NCBI GenBank assembly: GCA_937910835.1
Contig: CALEMG010000224.1
Location: 1-7,842, forward strand
Direction of reading: 5' to 3'
DNA: 7,842 bases
DNA from: an uncultured Alphaproteobacteria bacterium
Lineage (GTDB): Bacteria; Pseudomonadota; Alphaproteobacteria; Sneathiellales; Sneathiellaceae
Both the position numbers and the translations under genes were made by a program. This document shows positions 1-5,917 of the stretch, in pieces. Position 1 is the stretch's first letter. Every line of letters begins with the position of its first letter. The notes beneath the pieces were generated by a model. That model did not search any database. It worked only from the letters and a program-made list of their open reading frames with translations, and was not told the DNA's origin.

Positions 1-1098
1 CCCGAACCGTGGGATTGGCAGGCGGCTTTTCTTCTGCTGCTCGGCCTCCAGGTTAGCGCAGAAAATACGTGTTAGATCACCAACATCCTTCGCAACGAGG
101 AAATAATGCTTCATGAACCGCTCGACTCCACTGGTGCCTGCGTGATCCTTATACCGCAGCCGTTTGGCGAGCTCCGTCTGAACGTCAAATGTAATGCGCT
201 CTTCCGGTCGCCCGGTCAGATAGTGAAGATGGCATCGCACGGAACGGAGAAAATTCGATGCCTTGGTAAATCTACGGCGCTCCTTCTCGGTAAAAACGCC
301 AAGCTTCACAAGCTTTGAAATATCTGTTGTCCCGTGCAGAAACTTTGCGATCCAGAACAGGGTTTGAAGATCTCGAAGGCCGCCTTTGCCTTCCTTGATA
401 TTGGGCGCGACAACGTATCGGGAGTTCCCAAACCGGTCATGGCGTTCTTTTCTTTCCTGCAGTTTGGCCTCGATAAATTCGCGGCTGTGCCCGGAAACTA
501 CGTCCTTCATATATTTTCGATACATCTCCTTGAACATATCCTGATCGCCCCAGACATAGCGTGCCTCCAGCAGGGCAGTCTGGATCGTTGTATCCTTTTT
601 GGCGAGGCGAACACATTCATCCACGGTGCGGGTGGAGTGCCCGACTTTTAGGCCGAGATCCCAGAGCATATAGAGCACGAACTCAATCACCTGCTCGCAC
701 CAGGAGGTCTGTTTGTAAGGAAAGAGGAACAATAGATCGACATCGGAAAACGGTGCAAGCTCCCCTCGGCCATACCCTCCGACCGCGACGAGTGATAGTT
801 TTTCTTCCGGTGTCGGGTTGCTTAACTGATAAACATATTGGGTCGCGACATCGAAAATAGCGCGAATAAGCTGATCGACCAGAAAGCTCTGGGCATACAT
901 CATTGCCCGGCCCTTACTCGATTGCTGGAAGCGCTTTTCCACCACCTTGCTTCCATGATCAAGACTTGTCTTGAATTGCCTCAGAATTTCCTGCCGGAAC
1001 TCAAAACTGCTCGGAGCGAATTTATCTGCGGCTTTGGCAATCGACTGGACTAAAGCGCGTCGGTCGATAATTTCTTTCTGATTTGGAATTTTTTCCAT
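1..1098 (-). CDS. glnD: Bifunctional uridylyltransferase/uridylyl-removing enzyme GlnD, N-terminal part
   Basis: GlnD uridylylates PII proteins (GlnB/GlnK) when glutamine is low and removes the UMP when it is high, so it is the cytoplasmic nitrogen sensor. Reading the minus strand from the ATG at 1098 gives 366 uninterrupted codons to the window edge, which cuts the gene; family members are roughly 900 or more residues. The nucleotidyltransferase signature is clear at residues 107-123 (GGYGRGEL, then PFSDVDLL), with putative metal-binding aspartates D119 and D121. The family motif NIKEGKGGLRDL follows at about 233-244. The HD uridylyl-removing domain and ACT domains would lie outside the window. 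No strong ribosome binding site precedes the ATG, but the N-terminal length before the catalytic motif is normal. It is divergent from the DUF1801 gene. No frameshift or stop is seen. Identity is secure; the exact start is less so. Confidence 0.95.
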   Translation of the reverse strand, partial: MEKIPNQKEIIDRRALVQSIAKAADKFAPSSFEFRQEILRQFKTSLDHGSKVVEKRFQQSSKGRAMMYAQSFLVDQLIRAIFDVATQYVYQLSNPTPEEKLSLVAVGGYGRGELAPFSDVDLLFLFPYKQTSWCEQVIEFVLYMLWDLGLKVGHSTRTVDECVRLAKKDTTIQTALLEARYVWGDQDMFKEMYRKYMKDVVSGHSREFIEAKLQERKERHDRFGNSRYVVAPNIKEGKGGLRDLQTLFWIAKFLHGTTDISKLVKLGVFTEKERRRFTKASNFLRSVRCHLHYLTGRPEERITFDVQTELAKRLRYKDHAGTSGVERFMKHYFLVAKDVGDLTRIFCANLEAEQQKKSRLPIPRFG

Positions 1099-1249
1099 TT
1101 ACAATCCATTGGTCTGCCAAGCTTGCTATATGACAGATAGCCTTTTAAACTTTATTGAAACGCTGTTTAGCAAATATCGGGATCAAAAGCCCGAATTATA
1201 TAATCAGCCGTATTATGTAGCGTGGCATTTTATCAACAGGCCCATTGTC
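1099..1249. promoter_or_regulatory. Divergent spacer between glnD and the DUF1801 gene
   Basis: This 151-base AT-rich stretch separates the two divergent starts and should hold both promoters. It contains TATAAT at 1199-1204, inside the palindrome ATTATATAAT, so the hexamer reads on both strands. I could not find a good -35 hexamer at 16-18 bases for either direction, so no exact promoter is claimed. The stretch is also open in frame with the DUF1801 gene from TTG 1109 or ATG 1130, so part of it could instead encode an N-terminal extension. Confidence 0.4.
1177..1204. repeat. Small hairpin next to a 10-base palindrome
   Basis: TCGGG at 1177-1181 pairs with CCCGA at 1190-1194 around an 8-base loop, and the perfect palindrome ATTATATAAT follows directly at 1195-1204. 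Both are visible in the sequence. An operator or transcript-leader structure is possible. The stem is only five pairs and has no clear U-tract, so it is not called a terminator. Confidence 0.3.
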
Positions 1250-1672
1250 ATGGAACAATTCGATATTGAAGATTTATCGGTTGCTGCGGTGTATAAATCC
1301 TACCCTGACGAACAAAGAACCAAACTGTTGGCGCTGCGGCAGCTTATTTTTGAGACGGCCGATGCTATCGACGATGTAACATTGACTGAAACACTGAAAT
1401 GGGGCGAACCGAGCTATAATGCAAGCGGCAAGACGGGTACGCCAATCCGGCTTGCGCCATCCAAGGAAAAGGGTCTGTGTGGTCTTTTCGTGCATAGTCA
1501 GACCAGTCTTATTGACGAGTTCAGGAACAAATATCCAGACACTTTTTATTATAGCGGGACGCGCGCCATTTATTTTGAACCTGATGGCACCCTAGCAAAA
1601 CCGGAACTCAGGGAGTTTATTACAGCCGCGCTGACCTACCACCGACGTAAACCCCTTTCAGCAAAGAACTGA
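1250..1672 (+). CDS. DUF1801 domain protein
   Basis: The product is a 140-residue soluble protein with no signal peptide or membrane segment. It matches the DUF1801 (YdhG/YdeI-like) family from near its first residue: an N-terminal helix (VAAVYKSYP), the stretch TLTETLKWGEPSY, the strand TPIRLAPSK, then GLCGLFVHSQTSLIDEF, a YSGTRAIYF strand and a C-terminal LTYHRRK. No enzymatic activity is established for this family, so no function is assigned. ATG 1250 was chosen because the domain begins there and an AGG lies at 1238-1240, nine bases upstream; this is a weak ribosome binding site. Upstream in-frame starts at TTG 1109 and ATG 1130 would add 47 or 40 residues, with no ribosome binding site seen. 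The stop lies 4 bases before the exporter gene, which suggests one transcript. Confidence 0.85.
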   Translation: MEQFDIEDLSVAAVYKSYPDEQRTKLLALRQLIFETADAIDDVTLTETLKWGEPSYNASGKTGTPIRLAPSKEKGLCGLFVHSQTSLIDEFRNKYPDTFYYSGTRAIYFEPDGTLAKPELREFITAALTYHRRKPLSAKN

Positions 1673-1676
1673 CTTT

Positions 1677-2306
1677 ATGAATTTCTGGGCATTGACGGAT
1701 GGTGCCATGCTGGGCGCTGCGCTTATTATTGCCATCGGCGCGCAGAACCTGTTTGTCCTGCGTCAGGGCGCCCGGCGCGATCAGATATTCATCATCTGCC
1801 TGCTATCGTCCTTGATTGACGCCTCGTTAATCCTGGTGGGAGCGATGGGTCTCGGATCCGCAATTGCAGCCTTTCCTGGGCTGGTGCCGTGGGCGAGCTG
1901 GGGCGGGGCGCTCTTCCTAATCGTTTTCGGTCTTCTCTCCTGTCGGCGCGCTATATGGCCAGAGCCCCTGCAGTCAATCGATGAGATGCCGGTTGTTACT
2001 TCTAAACGCAAAGCAGTTCTATTGACGCTCGCTTTCGGCTTCCTGAACCCTCACGTCTATCTGGATACGGTTATCCTGCTGGGCGGGATTGCGGCCGGAT
2101 ATGCGATGCACGCGCGGGTGTATTTCGTCATTGGTGCAGTCATCGCGTCCTTCGCCTGGTTTTTCGCAATCGGATATGGTGCGCGATTGCTTGCGCCGTT
2201 GATGCAAAACCGGACGGGAGCCCGCAGCCTTGATGTGATTGTGGCTGCGATGATGTTCTTTATTGCGGCCAGCCTTATCCATGAACAGCTGACCGCAATA
2301 GATTAA
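1677..2306 (+). CDS. LysE/ArgO-family amino-acid exporter
   Basis: This is a 209-residue inner-membrane protein of the LysE/ArgO family, whose characterised members export basic amino acids such as lysine and arginine. Family signatures are GAQNLFVLRQG near residues 22-32, at the end of the first membrane segment, and NPHVYLDTVILLGG near 124-137. About six hydrophobic segments are visible, roughly at 8-28, 38-58, 67-88, 111-137, 145-168 and 185-203. The length fits the family. Substrate cannot be read from the sequence; the similarity looks closer to the ArgO/LysE branch than to RhtB, which is a judgement by eye. The gene starts 4 bases after the DUF1801 stop and lacks a strong ribosome binding site of its own, so translational coupling is likely. 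No LysR-type regulator (the usual ArgP/LysG partner) is adjacent in the window. It converges with the SDR pseudogene 8 bases away. Confidence 0.92.
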   Translation: MNFWALTDGAMLGAALIIAIGAQNLFVLRQGARRDQIFIICLLSSLIDASLILVGAMGLGSAIAAFPGLVPWASWGGALFLIVFGLLSCRRAIWPEPLQSIDEMPVVTSKRKAVLLTLAFGFLNPHVYLDTVILLGGIAAGYAMHARVYFVIGAVIASFAWFFAIGYGARLLAPLMQNRTGARSLDVIVAAMMFFIAASLIHEQLTAID

Positions 2307-2314
2307 GGGCTGGA

Positions 2315-3100
2315 TCAGGTGATCGTCTGGCCACCATCAATCACAATCGTCTGGCCGGTCAGGAACGTACCGGCATCGGATGCCATCAGTATGGCGGCGC
2401 CGGCAATTTCTTCAGGCTGGCCAATCCGTTGAAGCGGTGCGCGGGAAGTCGCGCGTTTTAGAATCTCCGGATCTTCCCAGAGCGCGCGGGCAAAATTTGT
2501 CTGAATCAGCCCAGGCGCAATTGCATTCACGCGAATATTATACGCGCCATGATCCACGGCGAGGTTGAGGACGAGCTGCATATCCGCTGCTTAGGAAATG
2601 CTATAGGCCACAAGAACGGCAGAACCACGAATGCCGCCGATTGAAGAGACAATGATGATTGCTCCATCCTTGCGGGCTTTCATTTCTGGCAACACCATGT
2701 TGCATAGCCAATGGTTTGATTTGATGTTGGCAGCCATAATCTTGTCAAACGCGTCATCGGGGATGTCTGTGGACGGGCCAAAGAAGGGGTTGAGGGCTGC
2801 ATTGCAAACCAGTACATGGATATCGCCCATCTGTTTATGAGCCTCATCCACCAGATTTTGCAGTGACTCCTTGGAGTTGATGTTGCAGGGGATGACAATT
2901 GCCTGACCGCTGCTTCCCTCTGGCAGGCTATCATTGATTTCCTTCGCCACCTCTTCACAAATTTCTGCCTTCCGGCTTGAAATCGTAACTTTTGCGCCAG
3001 CTAGCGCCATTTGATGGGCGATTGCCTTGCCGATGCCCTTGCTGGAGCCGGTAATGACAACATTTTTCCCTGACTGAACCTTGTTGTTATTTTTAGTGGT
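2315..3100 (-). pseudogene. Short-chain dehydrogenase/reductase, disrupted by a stop at the catalytic lysine and lacking a start codon
   Basis: Translation in one continuous frame gives a classical SDR of about 260 codons. The cofactor motif TGSSKGIG is encoded at 3052-3029, followed by a CNAALNP segment, the catalytic-serine strand IIIVSSIGG near 2650-2630, and tyrosine TAT at 2605-2603 in YSIS. The next codon, where the YxxxK lysine belongs, is TAA (2593-2591). The frame then resumes at once as AADMQLV and continues through NAIAPGLIQTNFARALWEDP to a normal SDR C-terminus (GQTIVIDGG). There is no ATG, GTG or TTG between the upstream in-frame TAA (3103-3101) and the Rossmann motif; the first ATG (3010) lies after TGxxxGIG. 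With both lesions a working enzyme is very unlikely. Substrate is unknown; the C-terminal half resembles DHRS4-like and related bacterial SDRs. The gene lies on the mutS strand, downstream of it. A sequencing error at the stop is possible but would not explain the missing start. Confidence 0.88.
2591..2593 (-). other. In-frame TAA at the SDR catalytic lysine codon
   Basis: The codon directly after YSIS should be lysine of YxxxK. It is TAA, one base from the lysine codon AAA. The frame is unchanged on both sides, so this is a substitution and not an indel. Confidence 0.85.
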
Positions 3101-3154
3101 TTATGCTGAGTTGAAACCTAATGAGTTGTGTCAGCCTTGTCATTAAATAGTTGG
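3101..3154. other. Short gap between mutS and the SDR pseudogene
   Basis: These 54 bases follow the mutS stop. On the minus strand they hold an ATG at 3143 that opens a 16-codon frame ending at 3093, one frame off from the SDR. A weak 5-pair inverted repeat is seen (GGTTT at 3098-3102 and AAACC at 3114-3118 on the plus strand). No convincing terminator with a U-tract is visible. Confidence 0.3.
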
Positions 3155-5821
3155 TTAGTCATGGCCCAGTTTCTTGAGTTCATATAGCAGGTTGAGCGCC
3201 TCGCGCGGTGAGAGATCGTCAACATTGATGGACTTGAGGCGTTCTTCAAGTTCGGATGGTTTTTTTGTCTTTTCCTGTGCGGCTGTTTCCGCAATTACCG
3301 TTGAGAAAAGCGGCAGGTCATTGGCGAGCCGTGTGGCTGCCGATCCCTGGTCCTTTTCTTCCAATGCGGTCAGGACTGCCTCTGCCCGTTTTATGACCGT
3401 TTTGGGTAGGCCCGCCAGCTTCGCAACTTGAATGCCATATGACCGATCCGCCGATCCTTCACCAACCTCATGCAGAAAAATGACGTCACCTTTCCACTCT
3501 CGAACACGCATGCTGTGGTTCTGAAGAGCATCAAGTTTGGACGCGAGGGCTGTCAGTTCATGGTAATGGGTCGCGAACAGAGCCCGGCACTGATTAATGT
3601 CATGCAGATTTTCTACGGTTGCCCAAGCGATGGAAAGGCCATCATAGGTCGCGGTACCCCGCCCGATCTCATCGAGAATGACAAGCGCGCACGGTCCCGC
3701 CTGATTAAGGATGGAGGCAGTCTCCACCATCTCGACCATAAAGGTTGAACGACCACGGGCCAGATCATCGGCGGCACCCACCCGGCTAAACAATCGATCC
3801 ACAATGCCAATATGGGCGGCGTTCGCGGGCACGAAGGCGCCCATCTGCGCAAGGATCGTAATCAGGGCGTTCTGCCGCAAGAAGGTGCTTTTACCCGCCA
3901 TATTCGGACCGGTCAGAAGCCAGAGGCGCTGCGCTTCGTTCAGGCAGCAATCATTGGCAACAAAATTGGCTTCTGCATTCGCTTTAAGTGCAGCCTCGAC
4001 TACCGGGTGACGGCCACCGGTAATTTCAAAACTGAGACTGTCATCAACCACAGGACGGCAATAGGATAGCTCGATTGCCAGTTCCGCATTGCTTGCGGCG
4101 ACGTCTATGCGGGCAATGGCTTCGGCGGTAGAGAGGATGGCAGGCCCAGCCTCTTTCACCTTGTCGATCAGTTCATCAAATAACGAGATTTCCAGCGCCA
4201 GCGCCCGGTCCGCAGCGCGGGAGATCTTGTCTTCCAATTCCCCGAGTTCGACCGTTGAGTAACGCACGGCATTTGCCATGGTTTGGCGATGGATGAAATT
4301 CTCTGTCATTTTGTCGACGAATCTTGGCGTGATCTCGATAAAATAACCAAGGACATTATTATGCTTGATCTTGAGCGAAGGGACATCGACTTCCTTCGCG
4401 TAGGCGGCCTGTAGATTGGCAATATGGCGCCGGCTTTCATCGCGGAGTGTGCGGAACTCATCCAAATCGGCGCGAAAGCCGCGAGCGATAAACCCTCCGT
4501 CTCGCGCAAGCAAAGGAACATCCGGCGCGAGTGCCGCGCGCAAGAGTTCGACAATTTCCGCGTGATATCCAAGCTGTTCACTTGCCTCTGTCAGGCCATC
4601 GGGCAGGGAGTCAAGACCACTTGTGGCCATGCCCGCCCGAATATTGGCTGTTTCCGCGAGGCCATCGCGAATAACGGCGAGATCACGTGGACCGCCCCGA
4701 CCCAGCATCAGGCGAGAAAGTGCACGCTCCGTATCCGGACAGCGTCGTAAGATATCGCGAAGCTGTTCCCGTCGGCTGTGGTCGCTGGCAAAAAAACTCA
4801 CCATATCGAGCCGTTCGGTGATTTTTGCGGGGTCAGTCAGGGGGCTTGATAAATCGGCGGCAAGGCGTCGGCCGCCACCGCCGGTGACCGTTCGGTCGAT
4901 TGTAGAAAGCAGGCTTCCGATTCTCTCCCCGGTCATTGTGCGGGTTAGCTCAAGATTGCGGCGAGTGGCCGCATCTATGGACATAACATCGGACGCCGCG
5001 AGTTTCACCGGCGCCTTGATCAGGGGGAACTTACCCTTCTGCGTCAGCTCCACATAGTCCACCAGCGCGCCTGCTGAGGCCAGTTCTGCGCGATTGAAAG
5101 CACCGAAAGCATCAAGGGTCGCCACATCGAACAGGGCTTTGAGGCGCTTTTCGCCATTCTGGCTGTCAAAGCGGACGGATGGAAGTGGGGTCAGCGCTTT
5201 TCCCCAGTCGTTTACTAGCTCCGAAAAATTCTCTTCATCCAACCACTTGTCCGAAATAAGAATTTCGCCAGGTTGCAAGCGTGCAATCTGCGCCGCCAAC
5301 TCATCCAACTCTGTGGCCGCCGCAAAAAATTCGCCAGTCGATATATCCAGCCAGGCCATGGCGTAATCTTTCCCGGCCCGCGCGAGCGCGAGCAGGAAAT
5401 TATGGCTCCTGGCGTCAAGAAGGCTGTCTTCGGTAATGGTGCCTGGTGTAACAAGGCGGACTACCTCGCGCGCAACAACGGCTTTATAACCACGTTTCTT
5501 GGCTTCCGCCGGGCTTTCCGTTTGTTCGGCAACTGCGACGCGGTGCCCTTTACGGATCAGTTTCTGCAGATAGTTGTCCGCCGCATGGACGGGAACGCCG
5601 CACATGGGTATGTCGTCGCCTTCGTGCTTGCCGCGTTTCGTCAGCGCAATATCCAACGCTTTCGATGCAACTTCGGCATCGTCAAAAAACAGTTCGTAAA
5701 AATCACCCATCCGATAAAACAGCAAGCTGCCTGGATGGGCTTCCTTGATGGTGAGATACTGCTCCATCATGGGTGTTACTGATTTATTCGGTTGCGACTT
5801 GGTTTTGACTAAGGTAGGCAT
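3155..5821 (-). CDS. mutS: DNA mismatch repair protein MutS
   Basis: MutS recognises base mismatches and small loops in newly replicated DNA and, with ATP, recruits MutL. The 888-residue product is complete and slightly longer than the E. coli protein (853). The mismatch-reading motif is in GDFYELFFDDA, giving F41 and E43. The connector, lever and clamp regions follow. The ATPase domain has Walker A GPNMAGKST at 638-646, Walker B VILDEIGRG with D717 and E718, and the FATHYHELTAL switch motif. The C-terminus SPREALNLLYELKKL matches the dimer/tetramer-forming tail. ATG 5821 was taken as the start because it gives a normal N-terminus before MMEQYL; the tandem ATGs at residues 18 and 19 are alternatives. 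No Shine-Dalgarno sequence precedes it; on the coding strand the bases just upstream are CCTCC. mutS is divergent from maeB, as in other Alphaproteobacteria. The reading frame is intact throughout. Confidence 0.98.
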   Translation of the reverse strand: MPTLVKTKSQPNKSVTPMMEQYLTIKEAHPGSLLFYRMGDFYELFFDDAEVASKALDIALTKRGKHEGDDIPMCGVPVHAADNYLQKLIRKGHRVAVAEQTESPAEAKKRGYKAVVAREVVRLVTPGTITEDSLLDARSHNFLLALARAGKDYAMAWLDISTGEFFAAATELDELAAQIARLQPGEILISDKWLDEENFSELVNDWGKALTPLPSVRFDSQNGEKRLKALFDVATLDAFGAFNRAELASAGALVDYVELTQKGKFPLIKAPVKLAASDVMSIDAATRRNLELTRTMTGERIGSLLSTIDRTVTGGGGRRLAADLSSPLTDPAKITERLDMVSFFASDHSRREQLRDILRRCPDTERALSRLMLGRGGPRDLAVIRDGLAETANIRAGMATSGLDSLPDGLTEASEQLGYHAEIVELLRAALAPDVPLLARDGGFIARGFRADLDEFRTLRDESRRHIANLQAAYAKEVDVPSLKIKHNNVLGYFIEITPRFVDKMTENFIHRQTMANAVRYSTVELGELEDKISRAADRALALEISLFDELIDKVKEAGPAILSTAEAIARIDVAASNAELAIELSYCRPVVDDSLSFEITGGRHPVVEAALKANAEANFVANDCCLNEAQRLWLLTGPNMAGKSTFLRQNALITILAQMGAFVPANAAHIGIVDRLFSRVGAADDLARGRSTFMVEMVETASILNQAGPCALVILDEIGRGTATYDGLSIAWATVENLHDINQCRALFATHYHELTALASKLDALQNHSMRVREWKGDVIFLHEVGEGSADRSYGIQVAKLAGLPKTVIKRAEAVLTALEEKDQGSAATRLANDLPLFSTVIAETAAQEKTKKPSELEERLKSINVDDLSPREALNLLYELKKLGHD

Positions 5822-5917
5822 GGAGGAAAACTACCATAGCAGGCCATTTTGCCAACTGCTTAATCGTAATTTTTAACCTTGAAATAGATGACAAGAGTTT
5901 TGTGAGGACATGGGTCG
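5822..5917. promoter_or_regulatory. Divergent mutS-maeB spacer
   Basis: These 96 bases between divergent starts must contain promoter elements for mutS and maeB unless they lie inside the genes. A TTGCCA hexamer at 5849-5854 could be a -35 element for maeB, but the matching -10 (TTTAAC at 5872-5877) is poor. No terminator or clear operator is visible. Confidence 0.4.
5904..5908 (+). promoter_or_regulatory. Ribosome binding site of maeB
   Basis: GAGGA lies nine bases upstream of ATG 5918. It decides the start: the nearer ATG at 5910 is almost adjacent to it and meets TGA after three codons. Confidence 0.7.

Noticed and set aside
2314..2325. GATCAGGTGATC palindrome at the lysE-SDR junction as a terminator
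   Set aside because: The stem is five pairs with a two-base loop and no U-tract follows, so it does not support a terminator call.
2322..2356. Direct repeat ATCGTCTGGCC at 2322-2332 and 2346-2356
   Set aside because: It is 24 bases apart and in frame, encoding the repeated GQTI of the normal SDR C-terminus (GQTIVIDGGQTI). It is probably coding coincidence and not a mobile-element scar.
2315..2581. An independent 88-residue protein from the ATG at 2581
   Set aside because: It is the C-terminal part of the SDR in the same frame as the upstream part. It lacks the cofactor-binding and catalytic residues and has no ribosome binding site, so it is a pseudogene fragment.
2591..2593. Recoding of the TAA stop in the SDR
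   Set aside because: I know of no bacterial system reading TAA as lysine, and no recoding structure is seen. The missing start codon also favours simple gene decay.
4623..5782. Plus-strand open frames of 144 and 169 codons (4623-5057 and 5273-5782) inside mutS
   Set aside because: They lie antisense to a complete, well-conserved MutS frame and show no domain or ribosome binding site.
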